From Plotosus lineatus (lineage: Eukaryota > Chordata > Actinopteri > Siluriformes > Plotosidae), in NCBI GenBank assembly GCA_024760905.1, contig CM045729.1:6010163-6074162 (forward strand): a stretch of 64,000 nucleotides of DNA, in the 5' to 3' direction. Made by a program: the position numbers and the translations under genes. Each line of letters begins with the position of its first letter. Position 1 is the first letter of the stretch. The notes beneath the pieces were generated by a model. The model had not been told where the DNA came from. It did not search any database and saw nothing but the letters and a program-made list of their open reading frames with translations. Below, piece by piece: positions 35,304 through 44,812 of the stretch.

Positions 35304-38300
35304 AATTATTATGTATTAAAAATGTTTCAGAATGATTGTTATTCGGAAGTGTGTTGGTAGAACAATGTGGAGTTTCTCAATGCTAATGTGTGTTTCCCCC
35401 TGACAAAAATTTCTGGAAAGGCGCTTTATAAAGGAAAGAAGATTGCCATTGGAGCTGTTGAAGGCATTCCAGCTTTCACACCTACACAGACACACACACA
35501 CACACACACAAATTTGAGAAATGTGTGTTGCTGAACATTGTCAAGCCCGAACTGATTGGCCCAATAAACCTGGCTGCACAACACTAACATCAGATAAGCT
35601 GGAGTGTGTTGGTTATTAAATCCTCATTAACACCACCGATGTGTAGAGAGAACATGGTCAATGCTGCACAGGTACACAAAAACGCCTCAAACATTCGGGT
35701 GGAGAACGCGAGCGTGTACTTCTTACCTATTTGGGAAGCAAACAAACCGAGCCCCCATCACTCACCTGCTCCTGATAAGAGTTGAGGACTGCGGCCACGT
35801 CACCAGCCGAGGGAGACTGGAGAGCCACCAGATCCTTCTCAAGAGCCGAGATCTGACAGTAAACACACAGAAGTTGATCACTTCCTGTCTCAGTGTACTT
35901 CACTCATCAAATGCATTTATTATTTAATAAAAGGACAACACTCAAGTTTAAATAATTTATGCATTTTATTTACACACACACACACGCAAATTTATGAAAT
36001 TCATCATCATCTTGGTTTGGGTTAAGCAGTGAGGTCCAGACATCTCTTTCCCCAGCTACTTCCTGTACCTCTTTATGGGGGACACCACCAAGGCATTCGC
36101 AGATTATCCAAGAGACACGGTCCCTCCAGCATATTCTGCGTCCACCCCAGGGTCCCTTCCTGGGTTGGACATGCCCAAACCTCAACAATGGACAGGCATT
36201 CAGGAGGCATTCGGATCAGATTCCAGAGCCACCTCAACTAGCTCCTCTCAAATAATAATCTAACAAATATTTTAGTAAAATCATATTTCAGATTCACTTA
36301 TTCTAAACAAATATTCACATTACGACAAAGCCACACTATTCAAATTATCATAACATTACTGTATTATTCTTTTGTGCCTTTTATTGATTCTTGTGGGTTT
36401 GGCTCAATGTAGACCAGCTATACCTCTATTCATCTGATTGGAATTAACACACTATTTGACTGAAACACAAATGTGTCATTCCAAATAAAATCAAATAATG
36501 TTAAGATCTTAAAGAGTGAGAGGATGCCGGAGGAATGGAGGAAAGTGTTCTTGTGCCCATTTTTAAGAACAAAGGAGATGTGCAGAGTTGTGGCAACTAT
36601 AGAGGGATAAAGTTGATGAGCCATACAATGAAGCTATGGGAAAGAACAGTGGAAGCTAGACTAAGGGCAGAGGTCAGCATTTGTGAACAACAGTTTGGTT
36701 TCATGCCAAAGAAAGAGCATCACAGATACAATGTTTGCTTTGAGGATGTTAATTTAGAAGTACAGAGAAGGTCAGAGGGAGCTGCACTGTGCCTTTGTGG
36801 ATCTGGAGAAAGCATATGACAGGGTGCCAAGAGAGGACCTGTGGCATTGCATGAGGAAGTCTGGAGTGGCAGAGAAGTATGTTAGAGTGGTGCAGGACAT
36901 GTATAAGAAATGTAAGACAGTGGTGAGGTGTGCTGTCGGTGTGACAGAAGAGCTCAAGGTGGAGGTGGGACTGCATCAAGGGTCAGTTCTGAGCCCCTTC
37001 TTGTTTGCTATGGTGATGGACAGACTGACAGATGAGATTAGAGAAGATTCCCCATGGACTATGATGTTTGCAGATGACATTGTGATCTGTAGTGAGACTA
37101 GAGTGCAGGAAAAGCTATAGAAGTGGAGGTATGCCCTGGAAAGGAGAGGAATGAAGGTTAGCCTCAGTAAAACAGAATACATGTGTGTGAATGACAAGGA
37201 CCCAAGAGGAACAGTGAGGTTACAAGGAGCAGAGATAAAGAAGGTGGAGGATTTTAAGTACTTAAGCTCAATAATCCAGAGCAATGGAGAGTGTAGAAAA
37301 GAGGTGAAGAAGCGAGTGCAGGCAGGTTGGAATGGTTGGAGAAAAGTATCCGGTGTGATAGGAAGGTATCGGCAAGAGTGAAAGGAAAAGCGTACAAGAC
37401 GGTGATGAGGCCAGCGATGTCGTATGGTTTAGAAACAGTGGCCCTGGGGAAAAGACAGAAGGCAGAGCTGGAGGTCGCAGAGATGAAAATGTTGAGGTTC
37501 TCTTTGGAAGTAACGAGGATGGATAGGACCAGGAATTAGTACATCAGAGTGACAGCACATGTCAGAAATTTTGGAGACAAAGTCAGAGAGGCTGGATTGA
37601 GATGGTTTGGACATGTACAGAGGAGTGATAGTGAGTATATTGGTAGTAGGATGCTGACGTTGGAACTACCAGGCAGAAGGCCTAGAGGAAGACCAAAGAG
37701 AAGATTTATGGATGTGGTGAAGGAGGACATGAAGGTAGTTGGAGTAAGAGTAGAAGATGCAGAAAATAGGGTGAGATGGAGGCGGCTGGTTTGCTGTGGC
37801 GACCCCTGAAGGAAAAGCCGAAAGGAAAAGAAGAAGAAGATTTTTTGATTTTTTTTACACCATGAACCTAAAGTATATTGAATGGAAATTTTTAAAAATT
37901 TAAAGCTTAACAACAAACATTGCCAAAGTTATAGCTGACTGAAGTAGGTGGAGGAGATTCTAACATTGCAGTCAAAAGGAACGCTATACAGTAAAACCTC
38001 CGCTGACGAACGCTTAAGCTCACGAACTTTTCGCCTCAAGAACATTAATTTGCGAGCATATTGTCTCTGCTGACGAACTAGTTTTCGGCGGACGAATCAA
38101 ACCACGCGGTCGAACAGCGCCACGGTGGCGGCCACGAGAAGCTGACGCACGCTCACGGTGTCACAGTTCGTCACACCCCTTTCTTTGAATGCGGAAGTGG
38201 TTTGTGTTTGATAGACATTTTGGACCATATTGAGTGTACTTTTGCTATTATGGGACCGAAAAAGACCCCACCACAGGCGGAGATCATTGAAAAACACGAA

Positions 38301-41300
38301 CGAGGTGTGCGTTTGTGTGACTCAGCGTCCCAGTACCAGTACGCTAAGTCTACCATTGCTCCCATCCTTAAGAACAAGGAAGCTATTAAGGCTGCGTGTG
38401 TGGCTAAGGGTGTTTCCAAACTCTCCTTCCAAACAGTAAGTCCCTCCCTCCCTCCTCCTCCCACTCCATTCCATCAAGCCATCAACTACCATCACAAAGG
38501 TAAATAAAACGACTTTATTATACAGTACAGTTTATTTCTTTAATTACAATACAATAGCACATTTATTATACATAAAATAAGGTATATTTTTGTGTAGTTT
38601 TAAGGCTTATTTAGTAGAAAATTATGTTTTATGGGGACCTGGGAACGGATTATTCTCATTTTAATGGTTTCTTATGGGAAATAAATGTTCGGAAGACGAA
38701 CTTTTCGCCTCACACACACTTTCTGGGAACCAATTATGTTCGTGAGCAGAGGTATCACTGTAATTCTAAATTATTTTCAAGCCTTCATAACTTTTGTACA
38801 ACAAATAAAGGTCTGAACTTTTCAGGATTATTCAACAGGCATATATGGACCAGTGAAATGTAAAATAATATAATTTTAATATATTATTTCATGCCACAGA
38901 GAATGCGAACAAAATAATAAAAATCCGCAGACATTTCAGAACTTTAGAAATGACAAAGTGGCACATTTGGCCAACTGTACAACTAAGACTAATCCCCATA
39001 TTCAGATGAATTTCTGTGTATTCTGTGTATCTTCGCCACCTTGTGAATAAATGTGAACAAAATGAAGGCACTCGCTCAAGGTTTATAGTTCACGATTTAT
39101 AAACAGCAACAGTGAAATATCTGCTGGAACTTGAGACTCCATGGCCGTCATCAGCATGTGGTACAGGCAGCACCCCAAAGTAAAAGGCACCAAATACTGA
39201 ATTTCCAGTTAAATTTATCTCGAAGGGTATCTTGCTTTTATGATTTCTTCTATGCTAAAGATTTCATTTAATCTTGCAGATTTCAACTAGATCACTATTA
39301 TTAAAAACTAACAAAAGCTTGAAATTAGTCCGGAATTTAACGTTCTTGTACCGGATGCCATTGTATTAGGTGTAACCCCACCTATTTGAATGGGTCATAA
39401 ATTTGTCAATATTTACAATTAAACTTTGAAATTTTGAATAATTATCAAAAATAATTTACTTTCAGTGAGGAAAATTCTGAAGAATCTCAGGAGGTCCGGA
39501 GGGGAACCACCAGTTGAAATATTTATGTGAAATTCCTTTTTGGATTAATAAAGTACAGTGGTCCCTTGACTGACGAGTGTCGTTTATAATGAATTTTCCC
39601 TGATACAAGATTCGTACCCACTAAAACTCCGCCCCATCCAACGAGCAAAATTTTGATTTACGTGCTCTGCTGGGGAAATGGCTTTTCCGGGCTGATTAGC
39701 CTCGTATTCTTCCGCATGTACTCTGCCACGCTACGAGAACATCTTGTGCAGTGCTTCTCAATTATTTTCTCTGATGCCCCTATAGGGGGAAAAAAAAAAA
39801 ATTACGCCCACCCCCAGCGCCCCGCGCGCGACTATAAATAGTGTTTACTGCACTTTATATCATTTGCTTGGTGCTTTTTCCCAACACTATGGGGAATACA
39901 GTGAGAGTGCAACTGAAACCCACTGTAGTGGATGCGCAATTACACTTAATTCTAGTACAGTACGGCAATAAAGCATGTTCCCAGGGTCATACCCCCCCCC
40001 CCTCCCCCCGGCATCACACCCCACTATTTGAGAAGCACTGACCTTGTGGGAGCTCACCACGACCCTTTCCTTGCTGGCATTCATAGCGTGCACGCACACA
40101 CAAAATTCTCCTCCTCCTACTCTGTTACGCATCACCTCATGCCTGCCCACTTGACATCTTCACTGCAGTCTATGATCGGAAAAGTTAGTTGACTTATTGT
40201 TTATTCTTGTTTTATTATTATTAATTATTATTTATCTTAATGTACATCTATTATTGTTATAAATATTTATTGTTTTTACGTGTTTATCTTTAATATATTA
40301 GGTCAAAAATACATCTTTGTGTCAGGTTATATGAGTTTGGGAGGGGCTTGGAATGGATTAATGGGTTTTCTATTATTTCCTACAGGAATTTTTTTTTTTT
40401 TGTCTAACGAACATTTTGAGTTACATGTTTTTCCTCAGAACGGAGTAATTTTGTAAGGCTAGGTACCACTGTAATAAAGGATATGAGTGAGTGAGTAAGT
40501 GAGTTAGCGAGCGAGGAGGCAAACAAACAAGAATCTGTCTATCCATCTGTCTGGAAGCCCCTTATAAACAAGTAAGGCTCAGATGAACCTACCGGCTTTG
40601 CTGTGTACATAACATTAAGGTGTACTGGCAGGTAAAGTTCACCTTTAGAAGAGATTTGTAAGTTTTGCCATGTTGCCTGAGTCTCTCGAGCACTTCTCAC
40701 AGAGCCTTCAAACATGCGCAGAGCTTTGTGGACTGTAAATTAGCAAATATTTTTTGTCAACAATGCCAGAAGTGATTGCAGCTCTGTGATTGGCTAAAAG
40801 TTAACCCTAGCTGGCAGGTTCTTTGGTTCAATCTAGGGTCATTCCAGGAAACGCAAAAAAAAATTGAAAGCGTTGAATGGCAAGATTCTTCGTTTTTGAA
40901 CTGGACTTGAGGGAGACACGGTGGGGTAGGGGTTAGCGTGCCCACCTCACAGTGAAAAGGTCCCGGGTTCGAATCCCTGGGTTGAGTCTTTGTGCGTGGA
41001 GCTTGCTGCATGGTCTCCCGATGCTTGTGTGGGCTTCCTCCTCGAGTCCAAAGACATGCACATTAGAATAACTGGCTGCTTCAAATTTCCCCATGGATGC
41101 ACATGTTAGTGCTGACATGGACTGGCGAGCTCTTCAGAATGTACCCGACCTTTGCTCAGTGTTGGCAGAAATAGGCACCAGCCTCCCTGTGACCTTGGTA
41201 GGATCAATTATAAACCTAAACATAACTTTACTGGCCTGCTGTAAGGCAAAGGCCTCGGGGTTTTTTTGCGTCACCTGCTGTCGGTGGCCGGTTGAGTGAC

Positions 41301-42177
41301 ACGCAGCAAAGTAGATCATAACTTTGAATAACATTAAAATAAATTTGAATAAAATTATATAAATATTTTTTAATATCTGACTCTAATTCAAGGAATAACT
41401 GTTAAATGTCATTTAAACAACCAGCAGAAATTGTAGGCATATTGATGTAAAGACAGAGCCAATAGTGTCCAAACAGAACCCAACAGAACTGACACCACAG
41501 GATCATGTTGATGCTGTGAGTGCACCGAACGTGTTTATATACAGCACACACGTCGTAAACAGCAGTGTGTGGTTTACTAATGAGAGCCGAAAAGCATGGA
41601 AGTACATAACTCAATGGTTCTGTTTGAAATCTTAATGGGACAAACATCCACAAACCCAGAGCTGATCTTTTTATCTGGCTTTGCCCTTTCTGTCTCCTGC
41701 TAGCTGTTCGTCCTTGGCCTGGACGTAGGCGTTATCCTACACACCACTCTGTCTCTCTGTGAGGGTGCCAGAGCGTCAGCATTAATACTGGCACCCTAAG
41801 TATAAGAACTGGCTTTCTGTGCCAGGACTCAGTTGTGGTCTGCAGCTCCGCCCACTTCCTACTGATCGGCTACAGAAATTGTTGACTCAGCAACTTTGCC
41901 TATCCCCTGTCCTAATTTGCCCTCTAGGGTATTAGCCAAGAGTTACAAGGCTGAGCAGCCGGCGATAAAGTTTCCTGTAACTTTGGAGATGAATCAGCCT
42001 TCTGTACAAGCTTTGATCAATCCAGCCATACCTTCTGTGACTGGACGAAATGTGTAGCGACTCCTGATCTCTGCACGTCACGACCCTTCAGTCGAAACCC
42101 CGTAAGAGCGAGGAACATTCCTAGCTTTCCCTGGAGCCTCGGCAGGAAGTAGCCTCCTCCGACGTCAGGAAACAAGC
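24666..42177 (-). CDS. hibch: 3-hydroxyisobutyryl-CoA hydrolase, mitochondrial, C-terminal half (seven exons)
   Basis: HIBCH hydrolyses 3-hydroxyisobutyryl-CoA in the mitochondrial matrix during valine degradation; it belongs to the crotonase fold. The coding exons, read right to left, are 42177-42032, 35852-35766, 34291-34233, 32683-32602, 28283-28164, 24925-24892 and 24781-24666. They total 644 nt and encode the last 213 residues of a protein that is about 385 residues in mammals. Every junction is GT-AG and the phases agree. Recognisable family blocks are [61 protein letters not shown] and [12 protein letters not shown]. The Asp in FPDVGG corresponds to one member of the catalytic acid pair; the other, in the preceding PET motif, would be in an exon not found here. 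The N-terminal exons, including the targeting peptide, should lie beyond 64000. The reading frame shows no break. Confidence 0.95.
24892..24925 (-). CDS. hibch: HIBCH micro-exon ([11 protein letters not shown])
   Basis: This 34-nt exon has acceptor TTGCAG and donor GTAAGA. It encodes [11 protein letters not shown] and the first base of the following Val codon. It is only 110 nt upstream of the last coding exon, which makes this a very short intron for this gene. Confidence 0.93.
24926..25400. other. HIBCH intron with a GGGGC-type hairpin
   Basis: Mostly AT-rich intron. At 25104-25147 the motif GGGGCGAAGCCCCT is followed by a near copy GGGGCAAAGCCCCT; each half can pair with itself. Nothing coding. 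Confidence 0.5.
25414..26205. mobile_element. MITE with GCGCCTTATAATCCG-type ends
   Basis: The left part contains GGTGCGCCTTATGGTCCGGT, and the right part contains GTGCGCCTTATAATCCGATG, with further related units near 26094. This repeated end motif is seen in many fish DNA elements. Exact ends are not clear; the left boundary lies near a poly-T run at 25405. Confidence 0.5.
26365..27745 (-). mobile_element. Rex3 retrotransposon, 5'-truncated
   Basis: A 1.4-kb RTE-clade LINE copy in HIBCH intron, on the same strand as HIBCH. The C-terminal RT region is open at 27063-26398 and includes [40 protein letters not shown] and [17 protein letters not shown]. The earlier RT region at 27677-27234 includes [20 protein letters not shown]. 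The FADD motif lies between them, near 27150, where a frame change interrupts the ORF. The region TYGH..LRWLGH is exactly the part missing in the 50-kb copy. Confidence 0.9.
27746..28163. other. HIBCH intron, nothing recognised
   Basis: AT-rich sequence downstream (in HIBCH direction) of the exon at 28164-28283. No coding or repeat signature is visible. Confidence 0.5.
28164..28283 (-). CDS. hibch: HIBCH exon ([16 protein letters not shown])
   Basis: This exon is 120 nt, exactly 40 codons, phase 0 at both ends, with acceptor ATGTAG and donor GTACGT. It begins [11 protein letters not shown] and ends [11 protein letters not shown]. Its upstream pyrimidine tract is supplied largely by a CT dinucleotide repeat (GA on the + strand, 28296-28333). 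Confidence 0.93.
28296..28333. repeat. (GA)n microsatellite forming the HIBCH acceptor pyrimidine tract
   Basis: On the HIBCH strand this is a CT array ending 13 nt before the exon at 28283. Confidence 0.9.
28370..31513 (-). mobile_element. RTE-clade LINE, near full length, 17-bp target duplication
   Basis: A 3.1-kb element running from its 5' leader (31513) to its 3' tail (28370), flanked by CTTTACATTACAGGTGT (28353-28369) and CTTTACATTACAAGTGT (31514-31530), which differ at one base. It lies in a HIBCH intron in the same orientation as the gene. Coding order on the - strand: endonuclease pieces at about 31449-30794, endonuclease C-terminus and linker 30609-29698, RT 29667-29077 with [18 protein letters not shown] and [14 protein letters not shown]-terminus 29009-28668, and the [20 protein letters not shown] block at 28594-28397. 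Frameshifts between these pieces make it defective. It is the most complete RTE copy in the window. Confidence 0.92.
31531..31983. other. HIBCH intron, nothing recognised
   Basis: No coding sequence or repeat family recognised. Confidence 0.5.
31984..32160 (+). mobile_element. V-SINE
   Basis: A tRNA-like head (GGGCAGTGGTAGCATAGTTG, then GGTCAGCGGTTCAATCC) is followed by CCCTTGAGCAAGGCCCTTCA and the conserved core CTCTGGATAAGAGTGTCTGC. That core is the central domain shared by the V-SINE superfamily of vertebrates (fish HE1-like elements). Confidence 0.88.
32602..32683 (-). CDS. hibch: HIBCH exon ([16 protein letters not shown])
   Basis: This exon is 82 nt: one base completes the split Arg codon, then 27 codons follow, ending FAQKQVE. 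The acceptor is TTTCAG and the donor is GTGTGT, a weaker consensus. The segment matches the VEEI..L motif region of HIBCH. Confidence 0.9.
32684..34160. other. HIBCH intron with diverged GTGGGTGT units
   Basis: The motif GTGGGTGT or close variants recurs at about 33404, 33470, 33760, 33804, 33830, 33873 and 33905, suggesting an old minisatellite. A CA/GT-type run lies near 33010-33045. No coding sequence is seen. Confidence 0.4.
34173..34216. repeat. (GA)n microsatellite next to a HIBCH donor site
   Basis: On the HIBCH strand this is a CT array starting about 16 nt after the donor of exon 34233-34291. Confidence 0.9.
34233..34291 (-). CDS. hibch: HIBCH exon ([18 protein letters not shown])
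   Basis: This exon is 59 nt with acceptor TCGATAG and donor GTAAAG. It ends with AG, the first two bases of an Arg codon completed by the next exon. Downstream of the donor, within about 15 nt on the - strand, the intron enters a long CT microsatellite. Confidence 0.92.
34505..35215. mobile_element. Tigger-type MITE with TA target duplication
   Basis: The left end CAGCAGTAGCTTGACTTATA and the right end AAGTCAAGGTACCGCTG are inverted repeats, flanked by TA. The interior (TTGCTCGGTGCTTTTTCCCT, AATTCTAGTACAGTATGGCA) is shared with 39556-40471, so both are copies of one family. Confidence 0.8.
35218..35300. repeat. (TA)n/(GT)n compound microsatellite
   Basis: TA units run into about 21 GT units, adjoining the MITE end. 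A CA array is at about 35488-35510. Confidence 0.9.
35766..35852 (-). CDS. hibch: HIBCH exon ([15 protein letters not shown] segment)
   Basis: This exon is 87 nt, exactly 29 codons, phase 0 at both ends. The acceptor is CTGTCAG and the donor GTGAGT. The encoded segment starts [20 protein letters not shown] and matches the variable linker region after the catalytic core. It has no flanking stop problem when joined to the neighbouring exons. Confidence 0.92.
36000..36250 (-). mobile_element. Rex3 3'-end fragment
   Basis: On the - strand this encodes a diverged version of the C-terminal Rex3 block ([13 protein letters not shown]) and ends with a short GATGATGATGA tail, typical of Rex3. It is heavily 5' truncated. 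Confidence 0.8.
36500..37835 (+). mobile_element. RTE-clade LINE, 5'-truncated
   Basis: This copy runs antisense to HIBCH in an intron. It starts near [12 protein letters not shown], includes [47 protein letters not shown] (+, from 36797), [11 protein letters not shown] near 37060, [18 protein letters not shown] (37151-37381), and the terminal [20 protein letters not shown] block, ending with an AAG-rich tail. Frame changes occur near 36750 and 37110, so the product is broken. Confidence 0.88.
37989..38760 (+). mobile_element. internally deleted pogo/Tigger DNA transposon
   Basis: The ends are CAGTAAAACCTCCGCTGACG and CGTGAGCAGAGGTATCACTG, flanked by TA (37987-37988 and 38761-38762). The interior keeps the start of a Tigger-type transposase (38250-38507). 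The rest of the transposase, including the DDE domain, is missing. Confidence 0.88.
38250..38507 (+). pseudogene. remnant Tigger transposase N-terminus (CENP-B-like helix-turn-helix)
   Basis: From the ATG at 38250 the frame reads [20 protein letters not shown] and then a helix-turn-helix with [20 protein letters not shown], matching the CENP-B N-terminal/psq domain used by pogo/Tigger transposases to bind their inverted repeats. The similarity ends at about VSKLSFQ; the remaining residues are not transposase, so the gene was truncated by an internal deletion. It would encode at most a DNA-binding fragment. There is no evidence that it is expressed. Confidence 0.85.
38761..39555. other. HIBCH intron, nothing recognised
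   Basis: AT-rich sequence without recognisable repeat or coding signatures. Confidence 0.5.
39556..40471. mobile_element. Tigger-type MITE with TA target duplication
   Basis: The left end CAGTGGTCCCTTGACTGACG and the right end GTAAGGCTAGGTACCACTG are inverted repeats with TA on each side. Interior is shared with 34505-35215. A C-run lies at about 39991-40008. Confidence 0.82.
40910..41190 (+). mobile_element. SINE copy
   Basis: AGACACGGTGGGGTAGGGGT, GGTCCCGGGTTCGAATCC, then GATGCTTGTGTGGGCTTCC and ACATGCACATTAGAATAACT. It belongs to the family of 42326-42660. Confidence 0.75.
41191..42031. other. HIBCH intron, unassigned complex sequence
   Basis: The stretch 41660-41990 is GC-richer than its surroundings and includes a short inverted pair GGGTGCCAG/CTGGCACCC at about 41764-41802. 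It may be an old repeat. No coding match is recognised. Confidence 0.4.
42032..42177 (-). CDS. hibch: HIBCH exon with the FPDVGG catalytic block
   Basis: This 146-nt exon has an acceptor after TTACAG and a donor GTATGG. It encodes 48 full codons after a split Gly codon (phase 1 start) and ends in phase 0 with THFVQSQK. It holds the catalytic Asp of FPDVGG and the helix-rich [12 protein letters not shown] segment typical of HIBCH rather than other crotonases. Confidence 0.95.
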
Positions 42178-42325
42178 CTGTAACAACCAAAGTGAGTGTT
42201 AGCACAAAGAAGGAGACCACAGGTATTACACCTAGAGAAGTACTTTGAACTGCTATTTTAATGACCAATCGTGATCTCTAGATATACACATTTGTTGGGA
42301 AGCAAAGCTTTTATGAACAACAAGG

Positions 42326-42660
42326 GGTGGCACATTGGTACACGCGGTTAGCACAGCAAGAGGCCCTGGGTTTGATTCCTAGCTCGGGTGTTACTGTGTG
42401 GAGTTTGCTTGCTCTACCTGTGCTTGTGTGGGTTTCCTCCATGTTCTCCGGTTTCCTCCCACAGTCCAAAACCATGCACAGTAGGCTAACTGGCTGCTCC
42501 AAATCGCCTCTAGGTGTGTGTGTAAATGGTTGCGTGAGTGTTGGCCCTTCAAAGGCCTGGTGAGCTGTCCAGGGTGCACCTCACCCTTGACCAGAGTCAG
42601 CTGAGATGGGCGACGGCCTCCCCATGACCCTAATTAAGTCCTTATAATATGAATGAATGA
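42326..42660 (+). mobile_element. SINE, best copy of the dispersed GGGTTTGATTCC family
   Basis: GTGGCACATTGGTACACG and GCGGTTAGCACAGCAAGAGG form the head, then CCTGGGTTTGATTCCTAGC, GTGTGGGTTTCCTCCATG, CACAGTCCAAAACCATGCAC, GGTGAGCTGTCCAGGGTGCA, and a tail CCCATGACCCTAATTAAG. Other copies are at 11408-11712, 13236-13473, 15668-15905, 40910-41190 and 46602-47072. Confidence 0.8.
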
Positions 42661-42989
42661 ATGTCTAGGAAAATAAAATTGCAATGAACTAAGCAGCAAT
42701 TAGGGGGCCAAGCATAATCTACCCCACCACTTGATTACAGTAAACAACCAGCCATGTAGACCATTGTGAGATTAGATTAAATTTCATGTAAATATATGAA
42801 TATGAGAGCACTGCATGAATGAAGCACCACTGATTAAAAAAATATTTTGGAACATCAAGCCATTTTTTCGTAAATTTTCCTGATGTGATTGTACTTACCA
42901 AGCCAAACAAAAATGGCTTTGAACAACTTATGTCGCCGTAGACGAACTCACCCAAGTTTTGCTGCAGTAAGTTCCTGAGATATGAATTT

Positions 42990-43122
42990 GCTTTAAAAAT
43001 TATAAAAGCATACCTTTTAAGGGTTTAAGGGGTAGTATTGGGAGCCTTGGAATAAATCATGTGTTTTACATGTAAAAAATGCTTTGGAATGTATTAATTT
43101 CGTAAGGTGAGGTACCACTGTA
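42990..43122. mobile_element. Tigger-type MITE right-end fragment
   Basis: TTAAGGGTTTAAGGGGTAGT and TTCGTAAGGTGAGGTACCAC match the right half of 7839-8492. A GTAT repeat follows it. Confidence 0.7.
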
Positions 43123-43284
43123 TGTATGTATGTATGTATGTGTGTGTATATATTTTTATATATATATTTTTTCTCTTTTACATATGCAGGCCACCCAGGA
43201 TTCGCAGGGAATTTTTTTTCATACATAATACTGTATTATGCATGTGATGTTGTAAACACAATAGAATTAAATAAATATCTTATA

Positions 43285-44165
43285 CAGTGGTACCTCACTT
43301 TACGAAATTAATCCATTCCAGAGCCTTTTTCGTAGCCTTAAGTTTTCGTCAGTAGAGGCACATTTTACATGTAAAATGCGTGATTCCTTCCAAGGCTCCC
43401 AATACTACTACCTCATAAACCCTTTAAAAATTATAAAAGTACACTGATTTTGTATGAAATATGTATGAAATAGGTGTTAAAAGTAAAAGAAAATTATGTA
43501 CCTTTTTAAAAATCTCTCGAACCACCCATGCGACGCTTTAAAGTCTGGGGGTTGCTGGTCTGAAGAACCCTCACCCCCCTTCACGAGCGTCCTTAAATAT
43601 GGCAATTGCTTTTTCCGAAATAATCGCCTCCGTCACTATATCTCCACTTTTAATGCCTCCTTCAATATCGTTCCGAAATAATCGCTTCCGTCACTGTATC
43701 TCCCCTTTTAATGCCTCCTTTTGCTTTAATAAAAGCCTCCGTCACTGTATCTCCGCTTTTAAGGTCTCCTTCTGCTTTAATATCGTCCTGATTGTAGAGG
43801 GGTTTTGGCCATACTCCTTTGCGATTTCACACTCAAAAAAACCTCACGAAATTCACGAACCAACAGTATAACTGTCCTTCATGTGAGTGTGTCGAACAAT
43901 GGGTGAAAGGCACACGCAAAGCATTATGGGTACAGTACTGTATTATGGAGATTCAGCTCCTTTCTAGCCAATGGGAAGCCAGCGGGGCGGGGTGTTTGGA
44001 CACAACCAATGGGAAACCAACTCGTGCATTGTTTGAATGTTTGAATGGCACGTTTGAATTTTTAAGATGGCGCTTTCATAATGTGAGCTTGTTTTGGATC
44101 CAGAGACAAAAATTTTTTGGAAAATGCATTTCATAATGGATTTTTCGTAAAGTCAGGTACCACTG
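43285..44165. mobile_element. Tigger-type MITE
   Basis: The left end CAGTGGTACCTCACTTTACG pairs with the right end CGTAAAGTCAGGTACCACTG. TA precedes it; CA follows, so one target copy has mutated. The interior carries three imperfect direct units with CCGTCACTRTATCTCC (about 43628-43760). Confidence 0.82.
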
Positions 44166-44494
44166 CATTTGAAATCAACATACTGAATATCAAAGTTTAT
44201 TCTTTTAATATTGTAATAAACAGAGTATCAAGGTTTCTTCAACATATCAACTTTTAATATTGCACTCAACAACTTACAAATACCTTCGTCACACTCCGCC
44301 CTGTTGCTGACAGTTTATAATTAACTTGTATTTGTTCGAAAATGTCAGCAAATGTGTTGCTCAATTTGAAACAGATTACTTTTTTTTATTATTTTCACAT
44401 TGGGATGTTTAATAGTAACAGAACTTTTTTGCCTCATCATTGTCCCCTTCCATCATACTTTCCACCTTTTGATGTTAAGACAATAAGACAATCT

Positions 44495-44812
44495 AGGCAG
44501 AAGGCCTAGAGCAGGGGTGTCAAACTCGTGCCAGAAAGGGCCATGTGGCTGCAGGTTTTTGTTTCAACCAAGCAGCAGCACACCTGACTTTGCTCATTTA
44601 ATTAACTGAGTTGAGTGTTCAGGCAGTTGATTGGTCAGTCTCTGTACAGAGCACACAGATTGACCAATCAGCGGCCTGAAGACTTAGATGAGTTGATTAA
44701 ATGAGCAAAGTCAGGTGTGCTGCTGCTTTGCTGCTTGGTTGAAACAAAAGCCTGCAGCCACATGGCCCTTTCTGGCACGAGTTTGACACCCCCTGCTCTA
44801 GGCCTTCTGCCT
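44495..44812. mobile_element. hAT-type MITE inside a larger palindrome
   Basis: The MITE spans 44512-44795 with ends CAGGGGTGTCAAACTCGTGC and its complement, typical of hAT non-autonomous elements. Arms of about 120 bp are nearly identical. Instead of an 8-bp direct duplication, the flanks are inverted: 44495-44511 is the complement of 44796-44812, both matching the RTE sequence AGGCAGAAGGCCTAGAG. Confidence 0.85.

Noticed and set aside
38202..38507. A functional host gene derived from Tigger
   Set aside because: Only the N-terminal DNA-binding part is left, it sits inside intact transposon ends with TA flanks, and the sequence after it is not coding-like.
41660..41990. An LTR retrotransposon or endogenous retrovirus fragment
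   Set aside because: The sequence is GC-richer and has a short inverted pair, but I see no polymerase, integrase or LTR features.
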